Made by a program: the position numbers and the translations under genes. Positions 54,818-64,000 of a stretch of DNA of 64,000 bases are shown piece by piece. Where the stretch lies: NCBI RefSeq assembly GCF_022531965.1, contig NZ_CP092831.1, forward strand, positions 1,516,001-1,580,000, written 5' to 3'. This stretch comes from Paenibacillus peoriae (lineage in GTDB: Bacteria; Bacillota; Bacilli; Paenibacillales; Paenibacillaceae). The stretch's first letter is position 1; each line of letters opens with the position of its first letter. The notes under the pieces are model-generated. The model saw only the letters and a list, made by a program, of their open reading frames with translations, did no database searches and had not been told where the DNA came from.

Positions 54818-55860
54818 ACCGTAAACTGATCGGCTTTGGAGGGACAGGTCTTGTCCTGCTGTTGCTGACGCTGCTGCTCTGTCTTGGCATCGGCTCGGCC
54901 AAGCTTCCGGTCAGCCAAATCACGGGCATTCTGGTTAACCACCTACCGTGGTTAGGCGATACGTTTACACCGGATTGGAATACATCCTCGGAGCAGATTA
55001 TTTTGAAGGTCAGATTGCCACGAGTGTTACTGGGAATGTTGGTAGGAGCAGCGCTGGCGCTGGCGGGAGCCGGATTTCAGGGTGTGCTGCGTAATCCTTT
55101 GGCTGATCCGTATACACTGGGGGTATCCTCGGGGGCTTCGGTAGGAGCGGCAGTACTGATTTATTGGGGCCTTCAATTTTCATTTGTTGGCATATGGACG
55201 CTGCCGCTAGTGGCATTTACGACCGGAATGCTTACGCTGTGGATGGTGCTGACGTTGGCACGGGAAGGTGGGAAAATTCCGACACAAAGTCTCATTTTGT
55301 CGGGTGTGGTGATGCAATCCTTTCTGGGAGCGGTTGTTTCCTTTCTGACAGCCATGTCGAAGGAGACGGTCAATGAAATATTGTACTGGACGATGGGAAG
55401 TCTTAGTCTGCGCGGTTGGTCATATACAGGAATCCTTTTACCTTATGTGGTCATAGGGCTGGTATTTCTATGGAACCGGGCACGTGTGCTGAATATTTTG
55501 GCTTTGGGTGAACGTCAGGCGGCGCACATGGGAGTTCATGTAGATGCGACGAAGCTATCTGTTCTGATTATTTCCACGCTGCTGACAGCAGCCGCTGTCT
55601 CGGTGTGTGGCGTGATTGGCTTTGTTGGACTCGTTGTACCGCATATCATTCGTCTGGTGACAGGTCCTGATTACCGTATGATTGTTCCATTATCTGCGCT
55701 CGGCGGAGCTGTTTTTATGGCTTGGGCAGATACGGCGGCTCGCACATTGTTAGCCCCCACAGAAATTCCTCTGGGCGTGATGACGGCCTTTGTTGGGGCA
55801 CCGTTCTTCGCATATCTCCTGTACCGAAACAAGAAGCTGCGCAGGGGGGGACTGCTGTGA
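54814..55860 (+). CDS. btuC: Cobalamin ABC transporter permease
   Basis: A 348-aa FecCD-family permease with about ten membrane helices: RLPRVLLGMLVGAALALAGA, NPLADPYTLGVSSGASVGAA and GFVGLVVPHIIRLVTGPDYR. Its ATG overlaps the btuF stop (ATGA). Confidence 0.95.
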   Translation: MNRKLIGFGGTGLVLLLLTLLLCLGIGSAKLPVSQITGILVNHLPWLGDTFTPDWNTSSEQIILKVRLPRVLLGMLVGAALALAGAGFQGVLRNPLADPYTLGVSSGASVGAAVLIYWGLQFSFVGIWTLPLVAFTTGMLTLWMVLTLAREGGKIPTQSLILSGVVMQSFLGAVVSFLTAMSKETVNEILYWTMGSLSLRGWSYTGILLPYVVIGLVFLWNRARVLNILALGERQAAHMGVHVDATKLSVLIISTLLTAAAVSVCGVIGFVGLVVPHIIRLVTGPDYRMIVPLSALGGAVFMAWADTAARTLLAPTEIPLGVMTAFVGAPFFAYLLYRNKKLRRGGLL

Positions 55861-56690
55861 CAGAACAAAGTGAATCACAGAAGGTGCGTGATCGGGCATT
55901 AGAGGTAGTGGGTCTGACACGTGCCTATGGAGAGTTCCATGCTTTAAAAAATATAAGCTGGAGCGTCGACGAAGGAACTTGGTGGGGGATTATTGGTCCG
56001 AACGGCAGTGGAAAATCGACCTTGTTGCATTTGCTTTCCGGTGTAGATCAGCCAACTTCGGGAAACGTTCATATCTATGGCAAAAAGGTCGGTAGCTACA
56101 GCAGGAAAGAGCTTTCCCGACTCATAGCCGTACTCCAACAGGAAGGGCTTCCTCCCGTGGGATACACCGTCAGGGAAGTCGTAGAAATGGGACGTTTTCC
56201 CCATCAGGACTGGCTAGGCAGGGAAAAGGGTGTTGATGTGGAGGCGATCGCGGATCGCGTGCTGGAGCGATTGGGTCTTACCACGCTGGCGGACAGAGCA
56301 TTAGACCGTTTGAGTGGGGGACAGCGACAGCGTGTAGCTTTGGCAAAAGTAATGGTGCAGGAGCCACGAATATTGCTGCTGGACGAGCCTACGACCTATC
56401 TGGACTTGCGCTATCAGCTTGAATTTATGGAACTGCTGGCAGATTGGCGCCAAGAAACGGGTGTGACGATCATTGCGGTCTTGCATGATCTTAACTTGAC
56501 AGCCCAATTTTGCGAAGATTTGCTTGTACTCAAGGATGGAATGGTTGAAGGATTGGGAGCTTCATCGAAGTTATTAACTGAGGATCGGATTCGACGAGTA
56601 TACGGTGTTGAGCCTGTGATGCTTCCGCATCCTGATAGCGGTGTGCCGCAGCTCTTGCTGCGCAGGAGCGCTTCGGATACAGCAGATTAA
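55857..56690 (+). CDS. btuD: Cobalamin ABC transporter ATPase
   Basis: A 277-aa ABC ATPase of the FepC/BtuD type: Walker A GPNGSGKST, signature LSGGQRQRVAL, Walker B ILLLDEPTTYLD and switch VLHDLN. GTG 55857 overlaps the btuC stop, with AGGGGGGG upstream. The open frame further upstream is inside btuC. Confidence 0.94.
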   Translation: MTEQSESQKVRDRALEVVGLTRAYGEFHALKNISWSVDEGTWWGIIGPNGSGKSTLLHLLSGVDQPTSGNVHIYGKKVGSYSRKELSRLIAVLQQEGLPPVGYTVREVVEMGRFPHQDWLGREKGVDVEAIADRVLERLGLTTLADRALDRLSGGQRQRVALAKVMVQEPRILLLDEPTTYLDLRYQLEFMELLADWRQETGVTIIAVLHDLNLTAQFCEDLLVLKDGMVEGLGASSKLLTEDRIRRVYGVEPVMLPHPDSGVPQLLLRRSASDTAD

Positions 56691-56733
56691 ATAAACGATG
56701 AAACACACTTAAAAAGAGCAGGGAGTGGAAGGT

Positions 56734-57804
56734 ATGAACGACAAGCTGCGTCAGCTGATCGATAGCATTGCCCAGCCGGATGGGGTGGCGGCCTCGGCAG
56801 CTTCAGCCCATTTGGACCAATTAACAAAGCCACCGGGAAGTCTTGGAAAGTTGGAAAGTGTGGTCATTCAGCTAGCAGGAATTACAGGAGTGGATAAGCC
56901 TGAATTCGATCGTAAAACGGTTATGGTCATGGCTGCGGATCACGGGGTGTGTGAAGAGGGAGTCAGTGCCTTTCCGGCTGAGGTTACACAGCAAATGCTG
57001 TATAACATGCTGTCAGGTGGCGCAGCAATTAATGTGCTGGCACGCCATGCGGGCGCAGATGTCAAGGTGGTAGATGTTGGCGTGAATGCGGATGTCGCTC
57101 ACGCGAATCTGGTGGACCGAAAGGTACGCATGGGTACTTCGAATATAGCTAAAGGGCCAGCGATGCTGCGTACGGAAGCGGAACAGGCGATTTTGGCCGG
57201 AGCTGGAGCTGTAATAGAAGCGGTCAAAGGTGGCACACGGCTATTCGTTACTGGAGAGCTGGGCATCGGGAATACCACAGCCAGCGCTGCGGTCGTATGT
57301 GCTCTTACCGGGCTAGAGCCGGAAGTTATCGTAGGCCGGGGAACGGGTGTAAATATGGCTGGGCTTACCCGCAAAATAGCGGTTGTCTGCCGCGCATTGG
57401 ACGTGAACCAGCCAGATGCAAATGATGCGCTCGACGTGCTCACTAAGGTCGGCGGTCTGGAGATTGCCGCCTTGGCAGGAGTTATCCTCGGCGCAGCCGC
57501 ACATCGCTGTCCAGTCGTGTTGGACGGCTTTATTTCCGGCGCAGCTGCCCTCGCAGCGCGTGCACTTGCGCCTGCAAGCGCTGCGTACATGCTCGCTTCG
57601 CACGCCTCGGACGAGCGCGGGCACGCGGCGGTGCTCCGCGAGCTCAAGCTGGAGCCCATGCTTCATTTGGACATGCGGCTCGGGGAGGGCACAGGTGGTG
57701 CGCTTAGCTTGCACCTGATTGATGCGGCGTGCCGCATTATGCGCGAAATGGCGACCTTTGCCGATGCAGGCGTATCGGACGGTCAGGGAGCCGCGCAGCG
57801 ATGA
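56734..57804 (+). CDS. cobT: Nicotinate-nucleotide-dimethylbenzimidazole phosphoribosyltransferase
   Basis: A 356-aa enzyme producing alpha-ribazole phosphate from dimethylbenzimidazole. Signatures: LTKPPGSLGKLE, VMAADHGVCEEGVSAFP, GELGIGNTTASAAV, GRGTGVNMAGL and LDMRLGEGTGGALS. ATG 56734 has GGGAGTGG upstream. The 3' third is unusually GC-rich compared with the 5' part. Overlaps cobU by four bases. Confidence 0.97.
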   Translation: MNDKLRQLIDSIAQPDGVAASAASAHLDQLTKPPGSLGKLESVVIQLAGITGVDKPEFDRKTVMVMAADHGVCEEGVSAFPAEVTQQMLYNMLSGGAAINVLARHAGADVKVVDVGVNADVAHANLVDRKVRMGTSNIAKGPAMLRTEAEQAILAGAGAVIEAVKGGTRLFVTGELGIGNTTASAAVVCALTGLEPEVIVGRGTGVNMAGLTRKIAVVCRALDVNQPDANDALDVLTKVGGLEIAALAGVILGAAAHRCPVVLDGFISGAAALAARALAPASAAYMLASHASDERGHAAVLRELKLEPMLHLDMRLGEGTGGALSLHLIDAACRIMREMATFADAGVSDGQGAAQR

Positions 57805-58367
57805 AAGCGCTCGTGACCGGCGGGGCACGCAGCGGGAAAAGCGGCTTTGCCGAGCGATTATGCATGACGCGCGCGCCTGGCGCATGCTACATTGCAACGG
57901 CGCAGGCCTACGACATGGAGATGAAGGAGCGCATCGCCCTTCATCGGGTCCAGCGCGAGTCTGCCGGGTACGACTGGCAGACGCTGGAGGAAGCGCAGGC
58001 GCTGCCGGAGCTGCTGCGACGGCTTGGCGGCGATCAAGCGTCGCAGCCATCACCCGCGCCTATGGTGTTAGTCGACTGCCTGACCCTGTGGCTGTCGAAC
58101 GTGCTGCTGGCCGCAGGCGAGGACGGCGAAGCTGCGTCCAAAGTTGCCATTAATGAACTGACGGCAGCTGTGGAGCAGTATCCGGGGCAGCTTGTCATCG
58201 TGACCAACGAGGTTGGTGACGGTATTGTGCCCGAATATCCGCTTGGTCGGCTGTATCGGGATTTGAGTGGGGTTATGAATCAGCGGATTGCCCGTCTTTG
58301 TGATGAAGTATTTTTGGTGACGGCGGGTATTCCCGTAGAACTCAAACGGCTGGAATATAAGCTATGA
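57801..58367 (+). CDS. cobU: Adenosylcobinamide kinase / guanylyltransferase
   Basis: A 188-aa bifunctional enzyme that phosphorylates adenosylcobinamide and adds GMP. P-loop GGARSGKSGFAE, conserved Arg-His region (ALHRVQRESAGYDWQTLE), VLVDCLTLWLSN and TNEVGDGIVPEYPLGR. ATG 57801 overlaps the cobT stop. The first two thirds are very GC-rich. Confidence 0.97.
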   Translation: MKALVTGGARSGKSGFAERLCMTRAPGACYIATAQAYDMEMKERIALHRVQRESAGYDWQTLEEAQALPELLRRLGGDQASQPSPAPMVLVDCLTLWLSNVLLAAGEDGEAASKVAINELTAAVEQYPGQLVIVTNEVGDGIVPEYPLGRLYRDLSGVMNQRIARLCDEVFLVTAGIPVELKRLEYKL

Positions 58368-59233
58368 GCCGCGAACGTCAGGCTGTTGCTGCTGCTTTTC
58401 AATTTTTAACGCGTCTTCCGGTGAAGGCGGAATTGGATTTTTCCCCGGATTTGCTTAAACGCAGTGCAAGTTATTATCCGCTGGTGGGAGTGGTCATTGG
58501 CATCATCGTCTGGGGCTTTGCGGCGCTCGCTTCTATGGTGCTGCCGCCGTTGCCGTGTGCGATTCTTACTCTTGTTGTCTGGGTTTGGTTGACGGGTGGA
58601 TTGCATTTGGACGGGTGGATGGATGCAGCTGATGCCTTGTTCAGCTACCGATCCCGTGAACGGATGCTGGAGATTATGAAGGATAGCCGTGTAGGGGCAA
58701 TGGGCGTTATTGCTTGCGTGTTGCTGCTCATGCTCAAGGCTTCTTTGCTATATACGGTGCTGGTTGAACGGAATGTGTCTGGCTTGCTGCTGCTTCCGAT
58801 GGTTTGGAGCCGCTGGTTTATGGTACATGCGATGAAGCGCTGGCCTAAAGCCCGTAATGATGATGGACTGGCTGCGCGTTTTGCTGATATGAGTGGTGGC
58901 CGCGTAGGGTTGGCCGTATTCTGGGCAGTATTAGTGACCCTAAGTGCTGCCGTAGGACAATATCTTCTGGCAGATTTGGCTACAGCAACAAGGGGGACTG
59001 GGAATCTGTCGTTGGCAGGATCATACTTACAAACCTTGCTTTCATATTCTGAAAGCCTTCCAATCTCGATAGGTTTTGTGTTGATTCCGCTCTTGGCTTA
59101 CGGTGTTGGAACCTTCACGGCAAACCGTATTAACCGCCGCTTGGGTGGACTTACGGGAGATATATACGGAACTTTAAACGAATTGCTGGAGACTGTTTTA
59201 TTGTTGTTTATTGTCATTTTGTACGGGTTGTGA
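58364..59233 (+). CDS. cobS: Cobalamin synthase (adenosylcobinamide-GDP ribazoletransferase)
   Basis: A 289-aa integral membrane enzyme joining adenosylcobinamide-GDP and alpha-ribazole. Signatures: FLTRLPVK, TGGLHLDGWMDAADALFSYRSRERMLEIMKDSRVGAMG and GGLTGDIYGTLNEL. ATG 58364 overlaps the cobU stop; the cobQ start overlaps its own stop. Confidence 0.96.
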   Translation: MSRERQAVAAAFQFLTRLPVKAELDFSPDLLKRSASYYPLVGVVIGIIVWGFAALASMVLPPLPCAILTLVVWVWLTGGLHLDGWMDAADALFSYRSRERMLEIMKDSRVGAMGVIACVLLLMLKASLLYTVLVERNVSGLLLLPMVWSRWFMVHAMKRWPKARNDDGLAARFADMSGGRVGLAVFWAVLVTLSAAVGQYLLADLATATRGTGNLSLAGSYLQTLLSYSESLPISIGFVLIPLLAYGVGTFTANRINRRLGGLTGDIYGTLNELLETVLLLFIVILYGL

Positions 59234-60891
59234 CCAGATTTGAAATGAATTCGTTAAAGGGGAAGAGGCAATTGTCAACTTTCGAACCGTCCTGCACGAG
59301 CCCGGCAGCCGTATTGATGCTTCAAGGAACAGCGTCGGATGTGGGCAAAAGCGTGGTGACGACTGCGCTTTGCCGTATTTTTACGCAGGACGGATATCGT
59401 CCAGCACCGTTTAAGTCGCAAAATATGGCGTTAAACTCTTATGTTACCGAAGACGGCAAGGAAATTGGACGCGCTCAGGGGGTGCAGGCTGAGGCCTGCG
59501 GTATTGAGGCCACGACCGACATGAATCCGATTCTGATTAAGCCGGTCAAAGATATGCACTCACAAATTGTTGTACACGGTGTACCTTATGCCTATATGAG
59601 CGCCTCCGATTACCGGAAGGATTTTTTGCCAAAAGCCAAACAGACCGTTATGGATGCTCTGAATCGGTTGCGCGATACCTATGATATTGTCCTTATGGAA
59701 GGGGCAGGCAGCCCGGCAGAGATTAATTTGAAGGACCGCGATATCGTAAATATGAATCTGGCAGGTTGGGCGGATGCTCCAGTGTTGCTTATTTCAGATA
59801 TCGACCGGGGCGGTGTTTTTGCCTCTCTCGTAGGAACTATCGAGTTGCTGGAACCCCATGAAGTACAACGTATCCGCGGATTTATCATTAACAAATTCAG
59901 AGGTGATCTGTCTCTGCTGCAACCGGGATTAGACTGGCTGGAGGAACGGACAGGCATTCCTGTACTCGGTGTATTGCCCTATCTACCAGACATTCGCATT
60001 GAAGCAGAGGATTCGGTAGTACTGGATAAGAAGCCCAAGCAATCTGCAAAGGATAAAGAACTGGATATTGCAGTGATACGATATCCACGGATTTCCAATT
60101 TTACGGACACGGATGCTCTGGCCGCAGAGCCGGATGTGAGTGTTCGTTATGTCACAGAAGCCGGACAGTTGGGTGTACCGGACGCCATTATCTTACCGGG
60201 GACCAAAGACACCATTGGAGACCTGTTGGAATTGCGTGAGAGAGGTCTGGAGAAAGACATTCGGCAGGCTATGAATACCGGATGCACACAGCTAGTTGGC
60301 ATTTGTGGAGGTTACCAGATGCTGGGTACAGCGCTAGTTGATTCCGAAGCCGTCGAATCTGGGTTGCCGCAGCAGGCAGAGGGGTTAGGTTGGCTGGCTC
60401 TGTCCACGACCTTTTTGAAGGAAAAGCAAACCGTACGCGTACAAGGAACCCTGTCTAATCATTGTCCGCTTTTGCTTGGCACTGCGCCTGATTCGGGTTA
60501 TGCCTCCAAGCCAAGTATTGAAGGTTATGAAATACATATGGGCGTTACGGAGTATGTTACGGAACCATACGCACCTACAGGTAGAACTTTAAACCTAAGC
60601 GAAATGAAAAGGTTATTCCATATCCGGCGTGGCGAAGGAACAGCTTTTGAGGAAGGCTGGGGTACGACAGACGGTAAAGTATGGGGAACCTATTTGCACG
60701 GTGTGTTTGATAATGACCGTTTTCGCCGATGCTGGCTGGATGGATTGCGACAAGCCAAGGGCTTGGCACCTTTAGAAAGCACTTTTACTGTACGTGAAGC
60801 CAAGGAACGAGAGTTTGACCGTGTCGCAGAGGTGGTTCGGGCTCATTTAGATATGGAGCAAATTTATCGTATGATGGGAATGAATTCATAA
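59230..60891 (+). CDS. cobQ: Cobyric acid synthase
   Basis: A 553-aa glutamine amidotransferase amidating adenosylcobyrinic a,c-diamide at b, d, e and g. P-loop LQGTASDVGKS, LMEGAGSPAEINL, and a GATase domain with Cys in GICGGYQMLG and late His in GTYLHGVFDN. GTG 59230 overlaps cobS; ATG 59245 is a second possible start. Its presence shows use of an early corrin intermediate, so ring-synthesis genes may lie elsewhere. Last gene of the operon. Confidence 0.96.
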   Translation: MTRFEMNSLKGKRQLSTFEPSCTSPAAVLMLQGTASDVGKSVVTTALCRIFTQDGYRPAPFKSQNMALNSYVTEDGKEIGRAQGVQAEACGIEATTDMNPILIKPVKDMHSQIVVHGVPYAYMSASDYRKDFLPKAKQTVMDALNRLRDTYDIVLMEGAGSPAEINLKDRDIVNMNLAGWADAPVLLISDIDRGGVFASLVGTIELLEPHEVQRIRGFIINKFRGDLSLLQPGLDWLEERTGIPVLGVLPYLPDIRIEAEDSVVLDKKPKQSAKDKELDIAVIRYPRISNFTDTDALAAEPDVSVRYVTEAGQLGVPDAIILPGTKDTIGDLLELRERGLEKDIRQAMNTGCTQLVGICGGYQMLGTALVDSEAVESGLPQQAEGLGWLALSTTFLKEKQTVRVQGTLSNHCPLLLGTAPDSGYASKPSIEGYEIHMGVTEYVTEPYAPTGRTLNLSEMKRLFHIRRGEGTAFEEGWGTTDGKVWGTYLHGVFDNDRFRRCWLDGLRQAKGLAPLESTFTVREAKEREFDRVAEVVRAHLDMEQIYRMMGMNS

Positions 60892-60925
60892 ACTTCATAA
60901 AATGATTATTTAAATCGCTCTTAAA

Positions 60926-60980
60926 AATAAAGAGGTATCTCTACAGCCATTTTCATGACTGAGAGATACCTCTCTTTATT
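60926..60980. terminator. Bidirectional terminator between cobQ and the chemoreceptor
   Basis: AATAAAGAGGTATCTCT pairs with AGAGATACCTCTCTTTATT, flanked by A and T runs. Confidence 0.9.
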
Positions 60981-60981
60981 C

Positions 60982-60999
60982 AGGATTTTGCAAAATCCT
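60982..60999. repeat. Perfect dispersed palindrome
   Basis: AGGATTTTGCAAAATCCT, identical to the copy at 35882, directly after a terminator stem and 14 nt before the chemoreceptor stop. Confidence 0.75.
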
Positions 61000-61012
61000 C
61001 TATGGTATCGGC

Positions 61013-62713
61013 TTACGTAATTTTAAATTTTTGGACAGCCTTTTGCAGCTCGGTTGCTTGTTTGCTTAATTGGCGAACAACCTCGCTGTGGCTTTCCATT
61101 TCATTCAGTTGCTCATCGGCATTTAAACCGATTTCCTGAATCATATGCTGTGCATTGGCAGCGATGAGAGCTGTCTCTTCCACGGAAGCAGATACTTCTT
61201 CCGAGCTGGCGGATACTTGTTCCGTTGCTGCAGATACCGTTTGAATCGTAGCATTGATCTTTTGCATAAGCTCACTTAGCTGGTTAAAGGCTGAGCTCGC
61301 TTGTTGAACCATTTCCGTTCCCGAATGAATTTCACGGCTCACCTGGGTCACAGAGTCCACAGATTGTTGCGATACTTCTTGAATGGTAACCAAATAGTCG
61401 GAAATTTCTTGTGTGGCTTCTTTAGATTGCTCCGCAAGCTTGCGCACTTCTCCGGCTACTACGGCGAAGCCCCGTCCATGTTCGCCCGCACGGGCAGCTT
61501 CAATGGAGGCATTCAGGGACAACATTTGAATTTGCTTCGTGATATCGAAAATAGCCGAAACGATACTGCCAATGGCTTCTGAGCGCTCATTCATACTATG
61601 GATGTATCGAAGCGATTCATCGGCAGCATGTCCTACCTGTGACATTTGAGCTACAGCTTTTTGAGCGAGCGTAGTACCGTTAACCGTTTCTTTTGTCGCT
61701 TCACTGATTTGATCGGATACATCATTGGCAGAGGAGGCGATGTGCTGGACACCTTGAGCGATTTCCTCCATAGCCTGCGCATTTTCAGCAGCAGCTGTAG
61801 CTATGCTGGTACTGCCCTTTGCTATTTCCTCTGCGGCAACTGTAGAATCCTGGACTTTTACGCTCATAGCCTCAGTCCGACGAAGCAGCTCGTCCGATCC
61901 TTCAACAACCGCACCGGATGTAGAAAGCACATGGCCGATCATTTCTTTTAAGTTATGAGACATCGATTGGAAGCTGCGGGCAAGTTGCGCAATTTCATTG
62001 ACGCCATGAACCTTCGCTTCTTGTGAAAGATCACCTTGAGCAATTTTTTCGCTATGACGAACCAATTCAGCAATGGGTTTTACAACTTTACGTATCACGA
62101 GGGTAGAAATAATTCCGCCCAGCAGGAGTGTTGCCACTGTAATACCTATGCAAATCCATAGAATTTGTTGGGATTTTTCTTGTACGAATCCAACATCTTC
62201 GTTCACGCCCAGAACTAAATTACTACCCGATATAGCAAAGAAGGCGGTTTTGTGTACTCCGTACGAATCGCTATAAATTTCACTGATATTCATCTCGCCT
62301 TGTTTTGCTTTTTTTACATCCTCTACAGGAATGAGTGCATCCTTGACCTTGTATACTGATTTTACATTCCGTGCGACGACTTCGGCTTTACCATCCTTCA
62401 CTACCGCGATATATGCCGATTCTAATTTGAGGGTATCGACTTTGTCCTGCAGATAGGATTCCATCTGTATAGCGGAGCCGGAATCAGAACCGCTTCCTTG
62501 CCCGGCCTGAACAGCTAAGGAAATATTGAGATCCTGATATACATTTTTAGCTCCAATTTCTAGTAATTGGTCTACCTGAGGCATGACACTGTTATTAATG
62601 ATACTCATGGATATTGCATAGAAACTGATGCTGAACAAAAGGGATGCAAAGAGCTGAATCAGCAAAAACATAATTCGTAATTTCGCGCCAATGGAACGAT
62701 TAAAACTCTTCAT
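61013..62713 (-). CDS. Methyl-accepting chemotaxis protein
   Basis: A 566-aa chemoreceptor: membrane helix near 10-33, extracellular sensor with DUF/Cache-like features, second helix near 195-220 ([19 protein letters not shown]), HAMP domain, and a long signalling coiled coil with the conserved tip [23 protein letters not shown] near 405. ATG 62713 follows GAGGAG; 57 codons upstream in the open frame have no ribosome site. Ligand unknown. Confidence 0.96.
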   Translation of the reverse strand: MKSFNRSIGAKLRIMFLLIQLFASLLFSISFYAISMSIINNSVMPQVDQLLEIGAKNVYQDLNISLAVQAGQGSGSDSGSAIQMESYLQDKVDTLKLESAYIAVVKDGKAEVVARNVKSVYKVKDALIPVEDVKKAKQGEMNISEIYSDSYGVHKTAFFAISGSNLVLGVNEDVGFVQEKSQQILWICIGITVATLLLGGIISTLVIRKVVKPIAELVRHSEKIAQGDLSQEAKVHGVNEIAQLARSFQSMSHNLKEMIGHVLSTSGAVVEGSDELLRRTEAMSVKVQDSTVAAEEIAKGSTSIATAAAENAQAMEEIAQGVQHIASSANDVSDQISEATKETVNGTTLAQKAVAQMSQVGHAADESLRYIHSMNERSEAIGSIVSAIFDITKQIQMLSLNASIEAARAGEHGRGFAVVAGEVRKLAEQSKEATQEISDYLVTIQEVSQQSVDSVTQVSREIHSGTEMVQQASSAFNQLSELMQKINATIQTVSAATEQVSASSEEVSASVEETALIAANAQHMIQEIGLNADEQLNEMESHSEVVRQLSKQATELQKAVQKFKIT

Positions 62714-63214
62714 GAAAATTCTCCTCTCACATGATGGTAATAAAGTCAGACGAATTCCCCTGCTTGATGTAGGCCGCTTGTCCAATAAGATGCTAGACAC
62801 GCCATGATCTACTTGTTTTCCTCTCCTTGCTTGAAGAAAAGACTGAAAATGTTCGGATTCTATGTATATTTCAGCTGTATTCAAGGAACAAGAATGTGAA
62901 AGGGAAGTAATCCATGATTTACTAAAAAGTAGGTTAGACCTATTTTACATAATTAACAGGCGGTTGAATAGTCATATTTGCCCAAAAACAAACAAAAAAT
63001 ATATAACTATGGTCTTAGGTGTTTAGATGTAAGTTTGATGTAAATTATCAGGTGCATAAAAACGAATAGATTACTCCTTCTATAAAACTATTGTAAAAAA
63101 GAAGTAATATAAGTAGCATAAGGAATACCGCTTTTACGACAATATTCTTCTAAGCTTGGTTTGGTAAGTTCGAAAGTGGTCTTCAATATACATATAAAAG
63201 GGGAAAAGGTAGTT
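62714..63214. other. Intergenic region between the chemoreceptor and PTS genes
   Basis: About 500 nt, AT-rich. I see no clear promoter, antiterminator target or gene in it, although both divergent genes must be transcribed from here. Confidence 0.5.
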
Positions 63215-64000
63215 ATGAATGGAGATTTACTTTCCAAAGAAATGATTTCGCAGGTCAGAGGCGAAGATGAACTAGAGCCGACTTCCGGTAGTAACAGAGC
63301 TGCTGCAGGGGGAAATCCGATAAGTCGTCTATTAGATTATGTATCAGGCGTATTCACTCCGATCTTGCCGGCAATGATTGGGGCAGGAATGATCAAGGTA
63401 ATTATATTAGTTTTAATGTCCTTCGGTTTATTGTTGTCTGATCCGCAGGTATATACTATTTTAATGGCTATCAGCGATGGGGTGTATTACTTTCTACCTA
63501 TTTTTGTTGCGGCAAGTGCGGCAAGAAGGCTGCGCAGCAATGTATTTGTTGCGGCAGCCATCGCAGTATCCGTATTCCATCCCCAACTAACAAGTTTATT
63601 CCAGTCAAGTGAGGAGGTACGTTTTGCTGGTCTGTCAGTTATAGACCCACAAGCTGCTTCATCTATAGTACTCATACTTGTTGTCGTTTGGATAGCATCG
63701 TGTGTCGAAAGATGGTTAGACAGGTATACCCCTTATTCACTTAAATTATTGGTTGTCCCGACTTTGACACTGATAATCACTATACCTTTGATGGTGTTCG
63801 CTTTCGGGCCACTGTGGAGTTATCTCGGCCAACATGTATCGGATGGACTAGGCTGGTTGTTTGACAATGCAGAAGTGTTTACAGGGTTGTTGCTCGGAGG
63901 CGCGATGTCTTGGCTTATTATTGCAGGCATGCAATATATAATGCTACCGATTATGATCAGCTCGCTTACAACATTGGGTTACGACCATATTTTTCCCGTG
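63215..64000 (+). CDS. PTS beta-glucoside-type EIIC permease, 3'-truncated by window
   Basis: An open frame from ATG 63215 (after AAAGGGGAAAAGG) to the window end, 262 codons. From residue 42 it reads as the EIIC domain of beta-glucoside-class PTS permeases (RLLDYVSGVFTPILPAMIGAGMIK, ISDGVYYFLPIFVAASAARR, FHPQLTSLF), with many membrane helices. The usual N-terminal EIIB domain with its phosphocysteine is missing; about 40 polar residues stand in its place. Sugar and downstream EIIA are not visible. Confidence 0.88.
   Translation, partial: MNGDLLSKEMISQVRGEDELEPTSGSNRAAAGGNPISRLLDYVSGVFTPILPAMIGAGMIKVIILVLMSFGLLLSDPQVYTILMAISDGVYYFLPIFVAASAARRLRSNVFVAAAIAVSVFHPQLTSLFQSSEEVRFAGLSVIDPQAASSIVLILVVVWIASCVERWLDRYTPYSLKLLVVPTLTLIITIPLMVFAFGPLWSYLGQHVSDGLGWLFDNAEVFTGLLLGGAMSWLIIAGMQYIMLPIMISSLTTLGYDHIFPV

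Noticed and set aside
57313..58053. Minus-strand frame of 246 codons
   Set aside because: Shadow in the GC-rich cobT/cobU region, where stop codons are rare.

Overview
The window reads as the chromosome of a low-to-mid GC Gram-positive spore-former, most likely Paenibacillus (polymyxa-like). Reasons: strong AGGAGG-type ribosome sites with many TTG and GTG starts, a ydaO-type c-di-AMP riboswitch, an mntABCD manganese ABC transporter in Bacillus order, a Firmicute-type Tad pilus locus, and a cobinamide-salvage cluster under a cobalamin riboswitch. I see no prophage, insertion sequence or CRISPR array. The genus is inference from general resemblance, not from a marker gene.

Layout. 1-3.9 kb: end of a HAD phosphatase, a DeoR repressor, two tRNA blocks (Glu-Lys-Leu and a second Leu), a MarR regulator, two tandem XRE paralogues and a small antisense XRE protein. 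4.0-10.6 kb: glutathione peroxidase, then a c-di-AMP riboswitch with terminator leading into an unknown 131-aa gene, a 35-aa membrane peptide, kdpF, kdpA, kdpB and kdpC. 10.7-18.6 kb: mntH, ohr, small redox/unknown genes, a DUF3153 lipoprotein and mntABCD. 18.8-21.5 kb: a 775-aa protein made of two KdpD sensor modules in tandem with no histidine kinase, and a 71-aa His/Cys-rich peptide. 21.5-32.3 kb: a complete Tad pilus operon behind a promoter-hairpin leader, ending in an FHA protein. 32.4-50.3 kb: housekeeping (YfcH-type epimerase, DNase IV, purU, tkt, ppnP, pgi, yigZ, TetR, yjbQ, cysA-like ATPase, PhnP-like hydrolase, MocR/EamA pair, HAD, lplA). 50.4-60.9 kb: cobD-cbiB-cobC, then an adenosylcobalamin riboswitch controlling btuFCD-cobTUSQ. 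61-64 kb: a chemoreceptor and the start of a PTS EIIC gene that runs off the window.

How it fits together. Two metal-ion themes share the first third: high-affinity K+ uptake (Kdp) gated by c-di-AMP, and Mn2+ uptake by two systems (MntH and MntABCD), each with a candidate operator. The usual KdpDE two-component system is absent; instead a kinase-less double KdpD sensor lies 8 kb downstream of kdpC as its own transcription unit. That is the most unusual protein architecture here. The Tad operon carries ATPases, inner-membrane platform, Flp pilin, TadE/TadG-like pseudopilins, prepilin peptidase and an FHA protein. A perfect 18-bp palindrome (AGGATTTTGCAAAATCCT) and near copies recur in four intergenic regions and are not explained by the genes.
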